Notes: generated by a model from the sequence alone, not told the origin. A DNA stretch of 64,000 nucleotides from Flavobacterium gelatinilyticum (GCF_027111295.1 NZ_CP114287.1:5022001-5086000); one strand, 5' to 3'. Numbered from the stretch's first letter, positions 44,640 through 54,476 are shown. Numbers and translations: made by a program.

Positions 44640-46718
44640 GTGTACGAACAGAAATATATCGATAGAGAAAAAAGCTGGTTAGCGTTTAACGCAAGGGTTC
44701 TTCAGGAAGCGGCAGATAACACGGTTCCTCTTTTAGACAGACTGCGTTTTGTTGGAATTTTTTCAAACAATATGGATGAGTTTTTTAGAGTTCGGTATGC
44801 AGCCATTCGAAGACTGAGCCTTTCTGGTATTTCCGGAGAAAAATATTTAGGAGGTATCTCTGCCCATCAATTAATTAAAGATATTACCGAAATCGTAATT
44901 CAGCAGCAATCTGAAAGTTTACGTATTCTTGGTAATATAGAATCTGAACTGGAAGCCGAAAATATCTTTATTATTACCGAAGATCAAATTACGCCAAAAC
45001 AGGAATGTTTCCTTAAGGATTTCTATATGCAGAAGCTGAGTCCTGAACTGGTAACTATCATTTTGAATGATCTTGCTGTTTTTCCAATTTTAAAAGATAC
45101 ATTAGGATATCTGGCCGTTCGTCTGGAATTAGCCAATGATGAAGTTCGTTACGCTTTAATAGAAATCCCTAAAAACATCAACAGATTTGTTGTTCTTCCT
45201 TCTGAAGATGATAAACAATACGTAATTTTAATTGATGATGTTATCCGTTATAAACTGAAAAACATCTTTAATATCTTTGACTTTAAAAGTGTTTCGGCAC
45301 ATATGATCAAAATTACGAGAGATGCCCAGCTGGATATCGACAGCGATTTGAGTAAAAGCATGCTCGAAAAAATTGCGTCATCTGTAAAAGACCGCCGAAT
45401 TGGAGAGCCGGTTCGTTTTATTTACGATAGTCAGATAGAAGATGATACACTGCATTTCTTTCTGGAAAAAATGAAAATCGTAGAAACTGATAGTATAATT
45501 CCGGGCGGAAGATACCACAACCGCCGCGATTATATGGGATTTCCTAATTTAGGACGTTATGATTTATTATATAAGCCAAATGAACCGCTGCCGGTTCCGG
45601 GTTTAAGCCTGGAAGGAAGTCTTTTAGAGAAAATCTCTAAAAAAGATTATCTGGTTCATGCACCATATCAGTCTTTCTCGTATCTGACTAAATTTTTGCG
45701 TGAAGCCGCTTTAGACCCAAAAGTAATCAGCATCAAAATAACATTATACCGTCTGGCGAAAAATTCACAAATTATCAGCTCGCTGATCAATGCTGCAAAA
45801 AATGGTAAAAAAGTAGTCGTACAAATCGAACTTCAGGCGCGTTTTGATGAAGCTTCGAATATTTCGTATGCGGAACAGATGCAGACCGAAGGAATCGAAC
45901 TTATTTTTGGAATAAAAGGTCTTAAAGTGCACAGTAAAATTTGTGTTATCGAAAGAATCGAAGATGGTAAAAACCGTCGTTACGGATTTATTTCTACCGG
46001 AAATTTCAACGAGTCAACTGCTAAAATTTATACAGATGTTACTCTTTTAACCTGTCATCAGGGAATTTTAAAAGACACATCGAAAATATTTGAATTCTTT
46101 GATATCAATTACCGTGTTCACAGATACAAACATTTAATAGTATCGCCGCATTATACAAGAACCAAGTTTATAAAATTAATCGACCGTGAAATTCTTCATG
46201 CATTAGCAGGCAGGAAAACACACATAAAGTTGAAAATGAATAGTTTGTCTGATTTTAAAATGATAGACAAATTATACGAAGCAAGCAATGCCGGAGTAAA
46301 AATTCAGCTGCAGGTTAGAGGAATCTGCTCTTTGATTCCGGGAATTCCGGGAATGAGCGAAAACATTGAAGCCATCAGTATCGTTGATAATTATTTAGAA
46401 CATTCAAGAGTTTATATTTTTGGAAATGCCGGATTGACCGAAGTATATATTTCATCTGCCGATTTTATGACGCGTAATCTTGACGGAAGGGTAGAAGTAA
46501 CCTGTCCGATTTATGATCTCGAAATTAAAAAAGAATTAATCGATAACTTTAATATTGCCTGGAAAGGAAACGTAAAAGTGCGATACCACTCTTATAAATT
46601 AGATAATAAATACAAGCCGAAAAACCATCATGCCCCGTTTAGAGCCCAATTTGAAACCTATAAATATTATCAGAATAAAGTCGCGATATTAGAAGAGGTC
46701 CCTCAAAAAATAAATTAA
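44640..46718 (+). CDS. ppk1: Polyphosphate kinase 1
   Basis: A protein of 692 residues, starting at a GTG (44640) 5 nt after the sixA-like stop; no ATG is available before DEFF. The N-terminal IDREKSWLAFNARVLQEAAD block, the phosphate-binding Arg/His sites in FLREAALDPKVISIKITLYR, and the KVHSKICVIER and STGNFNESTAKIYTD motifs of the two PLD-like halves identify PPK1. It makes polyphosphate reversibly from ATP. The next gene is ppx. Confidence 0.94.
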   Translation: MYEQKYIDREKSWLAFNARVLQEAADNTVPLLDRLRFVGIFSNNMDEFFRVRYAAIRRLSLSGISGEKYLGGISAHQLIKDITEIVIQQQSESLRILGNIESELEAENIFIITEDQITPKQECFLKDFYMQKLSPELVTIILNDLAVFPILKDTLGYLAVRLELANDEVRYALIEIPKNINRFVVLPSEDDKQYVILIDDVIRYKLKNIFNIFDFKSVSAHMIKITRDAQLDIDSDLSKSMLEKIASSVKDRRIGEPVRFIYDSQIEDDTLHFFLEKMKIVETDSIIPGGRYHNRRDYMGFPNLGRYDLLYKPNEPLPVPGLSLEGSLLEKISKKDYLVHAPYQSFSYLTKFLREAALDPKVISIKITLYRLAKNSQIISSLINAAKNGKKVVVQIELQARFDEASNISYAEQMQTEGIELIFGIKGLKVHSKICVIERIEDGKNRRYGFISTGNFNESTAKIYTDVTLLTCHQGILKDTSKIFEFFDINYRVHRYKHLIVSPHYTRTKFIKLIDREILHALAGRKTHIKLKMNSLSDFKMIDKLYEASNAGVKIQLQVRGICSLIPGIPGMSENIEAISIVDNYLEHSRVYIFGNAGLTEVYISSADFMTRNLDGRVEVTCPIYDLEIKKELIDNFNIAWKGNVKVRYHSYKLDNKYKPKNHHAPFRAQFETYKYYQNKVAILEEVPQKIN

Positions 46719-46754
46719 TAGTATATACCAATTTTGAAAAATCATAAAGTGAGC

Positions 46755-47645
46755 ATGATTAATATTAGGAAGTTTGCAGCAATAGATATAGGTTCAAATG
46801 CCATGAGGCTTCTTATAGCAAACGTTGTAGAGCAAGAAGGTAAAGAACCGCAGTTTAATAAAAGTTCCCTTGTTCGTGTACCAATTCGTTTAGGGCAGGA
46901 CGCCTTTACTGTAGGGGAAATTTCACCTGAAAATATAGACCGAATGGTTGATGCAATGAAAGCATTTAACCTTTTAATGAAAGTGCATAAAGTAGAACGC
47001 TATATGGCATTTGCAACTTCTGCAATGCGTGAAGCCTATAATGCCAAAGAAGTGGTGGCTTTGATTAAGAAAAAAGCCGACATTAAAATCGAAATTATTG
47101 ATGGTAAAAAAGAAGCAGCCATTATCGCCTCTACAGATTTACATCATTTAATTAAATCTGATGAAACTTATTTATTTGTAGACGTTGGAGGCGGCAGCAC
47201 CGAATTTACTTTATTCTCTAACGGGAAATTAGTAAATTCCAGATCATTCAAAGCCGGAACAGTTCGTCTGCTGAACAATATGGTTCATGATGTAGTATGG
47301 GACGAAATCGAAAAATGGATTAAAACCAATACAGCTGAGTACGACGAGGTAACCCTGATTGGGTCTGGAGGAAACATCAATAAATTGTTTAAAATGTCCG
47401 GAAAACAGCAGGAAAAACCGCTTTCGTATATTTATATTAATTCGCAGTACGCATTTTTAAATTCACTGACATACGAACAAAGAATCTCTGAATTAGGTTT
47501 GAACTCTGACCGTGCCGACGTTATCATTCATGCGACACGTATTTATTTAAATGCAATGAAATGGAGTGGCGCACGCCAGATTTTTGTTCCAAAAATTGGA
47601 CTTTCAGATGGTATCGTAAAAGCAATGTACTACGGTAAAATTTAA
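46755..47645 (+). CDS. ppx: Exopolyphosphatase / Ppx-GppA family
   Basis: A protein of 296 residues from the ATG at 46755; a TTG upstream adds seven residues. The actin-like ATPase fold is shown by AAIDIGSNAMRLLI, the FATSAMREA block, LFVDVGGGSTEFTLF and IGSGGNINKL. It is shorter than E. coli Ppx (513), lacking the C-terminal HD-like part, as is common in Bacteroidota. It hydrolyses polyphosphate or pppGpp. It lies close after ppk1. Confidence 0.9.
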   Translation: MINIRKFAAIDIGSNAMRLLIANVVEQEGKEPQFNKSSLVRVPIRLGQDAFTVGEISPENIDRMVDAMKAFNLLMKVHKVERYMAFATSAMREAYNAKEVVALIKKKADIKIEIIDGKKEAAIIASTDLHHLIKSDETYLFVDVGGGSTEFTLFSNGKLVNSRSFKAGTVRLLNNMVHDVVWDEIEKWIKTNTAEYDEVTLIGSGGNINKLFKMSGKQQEKPLSYIYINSQYAFLNSLTYEQRISELGLNSDRADVIIHATRIYLNAMKWSGARQIFVPKIGLSDGIVKAMYYGKI

Positions 47646-47653
47646 TTTTTTGC

Positions 47654-47695
47654 TGTCCCGAATTATATTAATTTCAATTAGTGTAATTCGGGGCA
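47654..47695. terminator. Hairpin after ppx
   Basis: TGTCCCGAATTA (47654-47665) with TAATTCGGGGCA (47684-47695), 12 bp with one U-G. No T tract follows on the plus strand, so it may be a weak or bidirectional terminator. Confidence 0.55.
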
Positions 47696-47707
47696 AAAAC
47701 TATACAA

Positions 47708-48268
47708 ATGAAATCAGTTTTTCAAAGCATTCAGGATTTTTCGAAAGAAGAATTAAATCTTTTAGATGATTTAATTACATTTCGAACTTTGAAAAAAGGA
47801 GAATTGCTGTTAACTGAAAACCAGGTTTGCAATGAAATTTTTTTTATAAAAAAAGGAATTCTCCGTTCCTATTTTGTGAATCATAAAGGCGACGAAATCA
47901 CCAATTGTTTTGCTTTTGAAAATGAGTTTATGGCGTCCTTTGCCAGTTTTATAACAGAAGAAAAAGCCGAAGAAAATATTCAGGCTTTAGCCGATACCGA
48001 ATTAGAGATCCTGAACAGAAAAGCATTGGAAAAACTCTATCAGTCCGGTTTTAACTGGCAGGAAACAGGGCGAAAATTAACTGAAATAGAATTTGTCAAT
48101 CTGCATAAAAGGATGGTTTCTTTTCAGAAATTATCAGGTGCTGAACGTTACGAAGAACTCTATAAAAACCACCAAAAATACCTCCAGCTGATTCCGCTGC
48201 AATATTTAGCATCTTACTTAGGAGTCACACCAAGACATTTAAGCCGGATTAGAAAAGCGGTTATTTAA
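47708..48268 (+). CDS. Crp/Fnr family transcriptional regulator
   Basis: A protein of 186 residues: a cyclic-nucleotide-like domain (about 10-130) with FFIKKGILRSYFVNHKGDEI, then a C-terminal helix-turn-helix (about 140-185) with LQYLASYLGVTPRHLSRIRKA. It has no N-terminal cysteine cluster like FNR, so it does not look like an iron-sulfur oxygen sensor. It lies beside the reductase gene 48404 and may control it. The effector is unknown. Confidence 0.85.
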   Translation: MKSVFQSIQDFSKEELNLLDDLITFRTLKKGELLLTENQVCNEIFFIKKGILRSYFVNHKGDEITNCFAFENEFMASFASFITEEKAEENIQALADTELEILNRKALEKLYQSGFNWQETGRKLTEIEFVNLHKRMVSFQKLSGAERYEELYKNHQKYLQLIPLQYLASYLGVTPRHLSRIRKAVI

Positions 48269-48298
48269 GTTTGTTTCACGCTCTCGACTATCCGCTCA

Positions 48299-48318
48299 AT
48301 CTGCAAAATCTGCGAGAG
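48299..48318 (+). repeat. AATCTGC-type repeat
   Basis: AATCTGCAAAATCTGCGAGA. A nearly identical AATCTGCGAAATCTGCGAG occurs at 57782-57800. It is a short interspersed intergenic sequence. Confidence 0.5.
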
Positions 48319-48403
48319 AAAAAATTATCGGAGTAAAAAAGCTTTTTAGACATTTGTCCGATAAAAGAAAATCCGTACTCAGTATTTTTGAAAAAACATT
48401 GAT

Positions 48404-48982
48404 ATGAAAAAAATACTAATTATAAATGGACACCCGAATCCGGAAAGTTTCAATTTCGGACTTGCCGAATCGTATAAAAATGGCGCCATTGCTTCGGGAG
48501 TACAAGTAGAAACCATTACCATCGCCAATTTAAATTTTAATTCCAATCTTAAATTCGGCTATCAAAAAAGAACAGAATTAGAACCGGATCTACTGGAATC
48601 ATGGGAGAAAATTAAAAGAGCCGATCATTTGGTTTGGATTCATCCTGTTTGGTGGGGCGGGCTTCCTGCAATTACAAAAGGTTTTATTGACCGGTTGTTT
48701 CTTCCGGGAATGGCGTTTCAGTACAAAGAAAATTCAGTATGGTGGGATAAACTTCTAAAAGGTAAAACGGCACATATCATTACAACCTTGGATCAGCCCG
48801 GCTGGTACTACAGATTGTTTTTTGGAAGACCAAGTGTAAACCAGTTAAAGAAATCAACTTTGGAATTCTGCGGTGTAAAACCGGTAAAAGTAAGTTATAT
48901 CGGAATTATCAAAACAGCTCATGAAGCGCAAAGAAAAAAGTGGCTTGAAAAAGTCTATGATTTTGGATTCAGAAACAAGTAA
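48404..48982 (+). CDS. NAD(P)H-dependent flavin oxidoreductase
   Basis: A flavodoxin-fold quinone reductase-like protein of 192 residues (MdaB/KefF type). IINGHPNPESFNFGLAESY is the N-terminal FMN loop; WIHPVWWGGLPAITKGFIDRLFLPGMAF near residue 80 is the core; TTLDQPGWYYRLF follows. It probably reduces quinones or nitro compounds. It is close to the Crp-like regulator gene. Confidence 0.88.
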   Translation: MKKILIINGHPNPESFNFGLAESYKNGAIASGVQVETITIANLNFNSNLKFGYQKRTELEPDLLESWEKIKRADHLVWIHPVWWGGLPAITKGFIDRLFLPGMAFQYKENSVWWDKLLKGKTAHIITTLDQPGWYYRLFFGRPSVNQLKKSTLEFCGVKPVKVSYIGIIKTAHEAQRKKWLEKVYDFGFRNK

Positions 48983-48988
48983 ATAAAT

Positions 48989-49048
48989 GCCGCGAATTTG
49001 ATGATTAACAGAAATAAAAAATTAACGTTAATTAATGAAATTCGCGGC
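48989..49048. terminator. Hairpin between the reductase and SatP genes
   Basis: Perfect 11-bp arms GCCGCGAATTT (48989-48999) and AAATTCGCGGC (49038-49048), 38-nt AT-rich loop. It sits between convergent genes. No T tract, so termination is possible but not certain. Confidence 0.5.
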
Positions 49049-49057
49049 AAGAAAATA

Positions 49058-49615
49058 TTAATAAGGTAAAACTTTTTTTCCTTTTACCTCTTCAAGTAAT
49101 TCAGCCATTGCCAGATAGAAAGCACTGCTTCCGCAGATTATTCCAATTGCTCCTGCAAAAACTGCTATTACTTCGATTCCGGTCCATTTTTCTACAGCCA
49201 GCAGAAAGAATAAAACGGTTAAAGAAAGAAAAACAAATTGCTGTACTTTGCTTCCTCCCCATGTTCCGTACCACATAAAAGCAGTAAATAATCCCCAAAT
49301 AGCCAGATAAAAGCCCAAAAATGAGTTAGGAGAACTGCCTGCTATAACAATACCAGTGCCCGGAAGCATCCATATTCCAACCAAAGTAATCCAGAAAAAG
49401 CCATACGAAGTAAATGCGGTTGCAGCAAAAACACTTCCTCTTTTAAAAGCAATAATACCGGCAATTACCTGAGCAATACCTCCGTAAAAGATTCCCATTG
49501 ACACAATAATGGCACTGACAGGAAAAAATCCCATGTTGTGAATGTTTAATAAAATAGTGGTCATTCCAAAACCTAAAAGACCTAATGGAGCAGAATTTGC
49601 CAGTTGTTTTTCCAA
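49058..49615 (-). CDS. SatP-type acetate transporter (GPR1/FUN34/YaaH)
   Basis: An integral membrane protein of 185 residues with six helices. The family N-terminal motif NSAPLGLLGFGMTT (NPAPLGL in the usual consensus) is at about residue 7; IFYGGIAQVIAGI and AFTSYGFFWI are conserved. It takes up acetate or succinate with protons. The gene is monocistronic. Confidence 0.9.
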   Translation of the reverse strand: MEKQLANSAPLGLLGFGMTTILLNIHNMGFFPVSAIIVSMGIFYGGIAQVIAGIIAFKRGSVFAATAFTSYGFFWITLVGIWMLPGTGIVIAGSSPNSFLGFYLAIWGLFTAFMWYGTWGGSKVQQFVFLSLTVLFFLLAVEKWTGIEVIAVFAGAIGIICGSSAFYLAMAELLEEVKGKKVLPY

Positions 49616-49736
49616 TTTTTTGATATTTAATTAGTTAGTAATCTGCCAAAAATATTGCAGAAAATACTACTAAAACATGACGAAACTCATTAAATATGTT
49701 TGGAATTGTTTTAAGTAAGAAGATTTTAAAATAAGT

Positions 49737-51535
49737 TTAGTCTTTTAAATCCAGTCCAAATGTGGTCCGCAGAAGTTCAATATTTGGATTGATTTCTAAG
49801 AAACGGTTGTAGCGATCCTGATTGTTATAAGTTCGTTTGGTTTCGGCCTGTTCGTTTACAATTACTTCGATTGTAATGTCGTGATTATGCAAATGGCCTT
49901 TTAAATGACCTAATAAACCGTTCATCTGACTTTCAAATTCAAGTTTAGAGCCTTCGTTTGGCAGTTCATACGTGATGGTGGTTCCGTTAAGAACTGGATC
50001 ATTAATCAACAAGATAGATTCCATGATCTTAAAACCTTTCTGCCCTAAACGTTCAGCATATTTATTCCAATGAAGCAGCATATCTGTTTCGTTAAAATCT
50101 TCAGTTGGTAAAACAGAAGAAGGTTTTACATATGATTTACTGCTTTGTTCCATTTCTTTTTTCTTGCGGATACTGGCAAGAGAAAAAGCAGAAACCTTAG
50201 GTGTGTTATCTGTCTCCGTTTTTGGTGATTCCGGTGTTACTGTTTTTGGAGTTTCCGGAGCAGTACTGTTTTCGTTTTTAGGGTTTACGTCAGTATTGGC
50301 ATTTTGATTGACTTGGTCACTGCTTTTTTCTTCTCCTGAAATCTGTGGTTTTGAATCTGAATTCTCGTTTCCTGTGGCTGGAATTTGAGCTTTGGAATTT
50401 TGAACTTCGACAATAGAATATCCTCCGTTTTTAAAATAAACGGGTGGAATTATGAATTGCTCAGCTTTTTTTTTTCTCCATCAAAGTTGATAGAGGCCAG
50501 CTGCATCAAACATAACTCAGCTAAAAGACGCTGGTTCTGACTTAGTTTGTATTTTAAATCACAGTCGTTGGCTATGTCAATTCCTTTTAATAAAAATTCC
50601 TGCGAACATTTTTGCGATTGTACGCCGTACATTTGCTGTGCCTGCTCTCCAACTTCAAGCAAAGCAATAGTCGAAGGTGTTTTGCTGACTAATAAATCTC
50701 TAAAATGAGAAGCCAGTCCGGCAATAAAATGATGTCCGTCGAAACCTTTAGCAAGAATATCGTTGTATGCAAGTAAAAGATCCGGGATTTTATTTTCCAG
50801 AATTAAATCGGTAACAGAGATGTAGGTTTCGTAATCTAAAACGTTTAGGTTTTCGGTTACAGCCTGACGTGTAAGGTTTGTACCGCAGTATGAAACCACA
50901 CGGTCAAAAATAGACAAAGCATCACGCATGGCACCATCTGCCTTTTGAGCAATGATGTGCAGTGCATCGTCTTCGAAATTGATTCCCTGACTTTCAGCAA
51001 CATCTGCCAAATGTTCTTTAGCATCTTTTACCGTAATTCTTTTGAAATCAAATATCTGACAACGAGATAAAATCGTAGGAAGGATTTTGTGTTTTTCTGT
51101 TGTCGCTAAAATAAAAATAGCATGTTTTGGCGGTTCTTCTAATGTTTTAAGGAAAGCATTAAAAGCAGCCGAAGACAACATATGAACCTCGTCAATAATA
51201 TATACTTTATATTGTCCGGTTTGAGGCGGGATTCGAACCTGATCAATAAGGTTACGAATATCATCAACCGAGTTGTTTGAAGCAGCATCTAACTCAAAAA
51301 CGTTAAAAGCAAAATCTTCAGTTGGATCATCATATCCGGGTTGATTAATTTTTCGGGCCAGAATACGGGCGCAGGTTGTTTTACCCACTCCACGAGGTCC
51401 GGTGAATAAAAGAGCCGAAGCCAAATGATTGGTTTCAATAGCATTCAGCAGCGTATTTGTAATGGCTTTCTGCCCCACAACATCCTTAAAGGTCTGCGGG
51501 CGGTATTTACGTGCCGATACTACAAATTGTTCCAT
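49737..51535 (-). CDS. dnaX: DNA polymerase III gamma/tau subunit, with frameshift site
   Basis: The clamp-loader ATPase. The zero frame runs 51535-50450 (361 residues) with Walker A GPRGVGKTT, DEVHMLS and SRC motifs, and ends TCA-TAA four codons after a run of ten A on the minus strand (50475-50466). A -1 shift continues without stop to 49737, giving a 599-residue tau with a Pro/Ser/Thr/Asn linker (about 375-475) and a C-terminal domain. The context contains A-AAA-AAG in the zero frame, the classical dnaX slippery heptamer. So gamma would be the default and tau the shifted product. A weak CCGTTT/AAACGG hairpin lies about 20 nt after. A sequencing error is an alternative. Confidence 0.9.
50466..50475 (-). 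promoter_or_regulatory. Recoding site: A10 slippery run in dnaX
   Basis: On the minus strand the sequence is GGAG then ten A then GCTGAGC. Reading one extra A (by -1 ribosomal frameshift on A-AAA-AAG or by transcriptional slippage) opens the tau frame; reading one less gives a stop at once. No pyrophosphate-strength stimulator structure is evident. Confidence 0.5.
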
Positions 51536-51580
51536 ACTCTTTTTTATTCGGTAGCAAAGATATGATTTTTGTTCCGTTGT

Positions 51581-52249
51581 TTAAAGCTGATTTTGCTTAT
51601 TTGGCGAAATCTTTTTGTTAAAAATTACAAAGATTAAAATTGAAAATAATACGATGTTGACTATCAAAGATATGATAATATATCTGCTGTAGGTTTCCAG
51701 TTTTGTTTCTGTTTTTTCCTCAGAAATTTTATTTTGGGATGCTTTGTATATTCTCAGTTTTTCTAACTGATAAATCCAGTCGCTTAAATTATTTTTCTCA
51801 ATTTGCAGTTCAAATACCTGTTCAAACAAAGTCTGCAGTTGTTTGTTAGTTGTATTATGTGTTGTTTTTGGCGGAGGAGGAGGGTAGAAGCTATCGCGCG
51901 GAATAAATCCTCTGCTTGGTGAACAAATACTTATATCAATCGTTTTGTCATCCTTGAAATTGGCATATACAATCCAGAGTTGTTTGATTTGAGGGATTAC
52001 AGAACAGCTGCCCTTGTATTTTCCTTTAATAAATTGCGAATGGGGTTTTCCTTTAAATAATTCAATAATTTTAAAAGTATAAGTTCCTGCTGTACTATCA
52101 ATTTCAATGACATCTCCGTAAAAAATGATTTCGGCTTTTCTTATTCCGTCTTCGACTAATGTTTTCTTTTCAGGCTGTTTACAATCGCATGCAAAAGAGA
52201 AATTAAGAATAAAAAATAATATAAAAACTAAACTGTATTTTAATTTCAT
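51581..52249 (-). CDS. Exported protein with C-terminal membrane anchor, NTR/TIMP-like
   Basis: A protein of 222 residues: a signal peptide ending NFSFA, directly followed by C-D-C. The Cys-rich start and the beta-strand core (EIIFYGDVIEID, YTFKIIELFKG) resemble netrin/TIMP-like domains, but this is uncertain. A proline run PPPPPK precedes a helical part, and one helix at about 190-212 anchors the C-terminus. No function known. Confidence 0.65.
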   Translation of the reverse strand: MKLKYSLVFILFFILNFSFACDCKQPEKKTLVEDGIRKAEIIFYGDVIEIDSTAGTYTFKIIELFKGKPHSQFIKGKYKGSCSVIPQIKQLWIVYANFKDDKTIDISICSPSRGFIPRDSFYPPPPPKTTHNTTNKQLQTLFEQVFELQIEKNNLSDWIYQLEKLRIYKASQNKISEEKTETKLETYSRYIIISLIVNIVLFSILIFVIFNKKISPNKQNQL

Positions 52250-52395
52250 TGATTGATTTTTTTATACAATAATAGTCTTTTTTTGCATCATCAAAACATA
52301 ATTTTCAAGCAGGTTATTTGTAATTAAAAAACAAGTACATTTAGCACAAAATTACAGATGAATTAGAAGTAATCAGTAATTTCAATAATACGTTT

Positions 52396-52902
52396 ATGCC
52401 AATGAAAAATACGGTTCTAATTATATTAGTTTTTATTTTTAGTTTTAATTGTTTTGCTCAGGGCAATTCAAGGATTAATGAAAGCTGGAAAGAGGTCAGG
52501 CAGAATCTTTTATTTAAAAGTGAAATAGTTTTAAAGCTGACTGCCAGATTTCAGAAATCAAAAAAAATGAATAAATCCGAATTAGCTAAAACAACAGCTA
52601 ATGCTAAAAATTTAAAAACAGAATGCGAAAAAGCAGCTTTTAATGCGGCGGCTGTTAGAAATCTAAAATTAAAAAATGATAATCTTACTACTTATTTGAC
52701 TAGAACATTGGTTAACCTTCAGCATGATCCTGAATTAATAAGTAATGAAGAGGTGTTATTTATGCTGGACGAATTATATGTAGCTGAAAATAACATTTTC
52801 AGCAGAATAAAAAAGTACAATGAAATCTGTAAGAGCTTAAATAAAAAAGAGTTGATTTATGAAATCAGCTCTGACTCGAAACCTCCAAATGTAGAATTTT
52901 AA
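52396..52902 (+). CDS. Hypothetical exported protein
   Basis: A helical protein of 168 residues with a signal peptide (MPMKNTVLIILVFIFSFNCFAQ) and a basic, LemA-like body with several helices (KTECEKAAFNAAAVRNLKL, EEVLFMLDELYVAENNIFS). LemA resemblance is weak. It may start at either of the ATGs at 52396 and 52402. Not otherwise recognised. Confidence 0.65.
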   Translation: MPMKNTVLIILVFIFSFNCFAQGNSRINESWKEVRQNLLFKSEIVLKLTARFQKSKKMNKSELAKTTANAKNLKTECEKAAFNAAAVRNLKLKNDNLTTYLTRTLVNLQHDPELISNEEVLFMLDELYVAENNIFSRIKKYNEICKSLNKKELIYEISSDSKPPNVEF

Positions 52903-52976
52903 ACAAATACAAATCTTAGCAATGTGAACGTTTTGTTCATAAATACATTTTACGCTTAAAAAAACAAACCCCAAAA

Positions 52977-53567
52977 ATGAAAAACCTAACTGCAAAAATC
53001 CTAAAATTTCAACCCATAACCTTCGTGTTATTCTTTATTATATTACCTCTTATTTCATTAATTATTACGGGAATAATGAGTCTCATCGGAATTTTTGCCG
53101 ATTTTGAATTTGTTTTTCCTTTAATTTTGATAACGTGTACAATTGCGGCTTCAATTTATTTAATCTGGATTTGGGGAATCGTGTATTATACCGGACAAAT
53201 ACAACATCCGCAATATCCTGATATTCGATATTTTAAAATTTCATATTGGATCATTGTTTCCTGGTTTGTCTTGTTATTTATCAAAAATCTGGAATTGGAT
53301 ATTTTTTACAAACAAATTTTGCTGGACAACTCAATCTGGGCCCTTATTGGTTTTGTAGTAAGTATTTATATGCTAATTGTTTTAGGCTGCTATATTTACG
53401 TAAGTTATTTTGTTGCAAAACGAATCATGATAATTCTGGAAGGAAATTCTACACCCGAATTTTTCTTTTTTGCTGCAGTGTGGTGCTTTCCAATAGGGAT
53501 TCCTTTTTTGCAGGCGCAATTATTAAAACAAAAGACCATTTTTGATTTGGTTTATAAACCGCAGTAA
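52977..53567 (+). CDS. Hypothetical membrane protein
   Basis: A protein of 196 residues with about five hydrophobic helices (about 16-37, 42-70, 90-102, 117-140, 160-180). The family was not recognised. It follows the preceding gene by 74 nt and is followed by two other uncharacterised genes. Confidence 0.6.
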   Translation: MKNLTAKILKFQPITFVLFFIILPLISLIITGIMSLIGIFADFEFVFPLILITCTIAASIYLIWIWGIVYYTGQIQHPQYPDIRYFKISYWIIVSWFVLLFIKNLELDIFYKQILLDNSIWALIGFVVSIYMLIVLGCYIYVSYFVAKRIMIILEGNSTPEFFFFAAVWCFPIGIPFLQAQLLKQKTIFDLVYKPQ

Positions 53568-53619
53568 AAGATGTAATATTTTCTAAATTCAGAATAATTG
53601 CAATAATAATTAGTATCTG

Positions 53620-54126
53620 ATGAAAGTGATTTTGGAAAGAAATTTAGATTTTAGACAATTTCAAAATTTAATTATTTTGATTTTCTGCTGTACAGCTATA
53701 TTGCTGGGACTGCATAATTCGTTAGAGTTTCAGAGCATTATTATAGAGTTAGTCTTATTTGTTTTCATTATTTTTTTCTTTACCATTTTATTGACTAAAA
53801 AAGGTTTGTATTTAAAGAATGGGATTCTTTATAAAACAGTTTTTTTGTATGGATTTGTTTTAATAAAAAACAGAATTCCAGTCGAAAACTACGAAAAGGT
53901 CTTATTATTAGCCGGCATACTTTCGACGAATTATAACGATTCAAAAAAAACACAAGAACTTCATAATTGGGAACCGGATTTAAATGTTTCGGTAAAAAGC
54001 TTTTTGATTGTTATGACTAATGAAAGCTTAAATTTAAAGAAAAGAATTATTAGACTTACTAAACCGGATAAGGTAAAAATCGCAATAGATTTTATTGTTG
54101 AAAATACGAATTTGGTTTCTGAATAA
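53620..54126 (+). CDS. Hypothetical membrane protein with PH-like domain
   Basis: A protein of 168 residues with two helices (about 16-35 and 40-60). The rest has KGLYLKNGILYKTVFLYGFVLIKNRIPVENYEKVLLL, which resembles the bacterial PH-like membrane-protein fold. Function unknown. Confidence 0.6.
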   Translation: MKVILERNLDFRQFQNLIILIFCCTAILLGLHNSLEFQSIIIELVLFVFIIFFFTILLTKKGLYLKNGILYKTVFLYGFVLIKNRIPVENYEKVLLLAGILSTNYNDSKKTQELHNWEPDLNVSVKSFLIVMTNESLNLKKRIIRLTKPDKVKIAIDFIVENTNLVSE

Positions 54127-54149
54127 TTTTCTAACTGTTTTATTGTAAG

Positions 54150-54476
54150 ATGGATCAGGAAAAAACACAATTTTTAGATGAACATGTTTTCTGTAATTTA
54201 GAAAATCAAAATAATGGCTTTGATTCCAAATTAATTAAATATTTTTCCACTTCAGATTTTGAGATTGTTTTAAGCAGGATTGAAAAACTTGGAATAGGAA
54301 TTCTTGGTATTGAATCTTGGCTGAATGGCGAATTTTATGATGTGCGGACTCCAGACGATTATAACGTAACTTCATTTGACTCTCGATGGTATAAGAACGC
54401 TTTTTTAGAATTTAAAGAGTCTGATAAAGAGTTTTTGTATTCAGCAAGTTATGAATTGCCAAAGAATAGCTTTTGA
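54150..54476 (+). CDS. Small hypothetical protein
   Basis: A soluble acidic protein of 108 residues, with conserved-looking IEKLGIGILGIESW and DSRWYKNAFLEF segments. The family is not recognised. It starts 23 nt after the preceding gene, so the two may be co-transcribed. Confidence 0.55.
   Translation: MDQEKTQFLDEHVFCNLENQNNGFDSKLIKYFSTSDFEIVLSRIEKLGIGILGIESWLNGEFYDVRTPDDYNVTSFDSRWYKNAFLEFKESDKEFLYSASYELPKNSF

Noticed and set aside
47708..48268. The Crp/Fnr protein as the regulator of the FNR-like sites
   Set aside because: It has no N-terminal cysteines for an iron-sulfur cluster and lies 30 kb away. The link cannot be supported from sequence alone.
51225..51245. tRNA T-loop-like GATTCGAACC
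   Set aside because: It lies within the dnaX coding sequence, with no cloverleaf around it.
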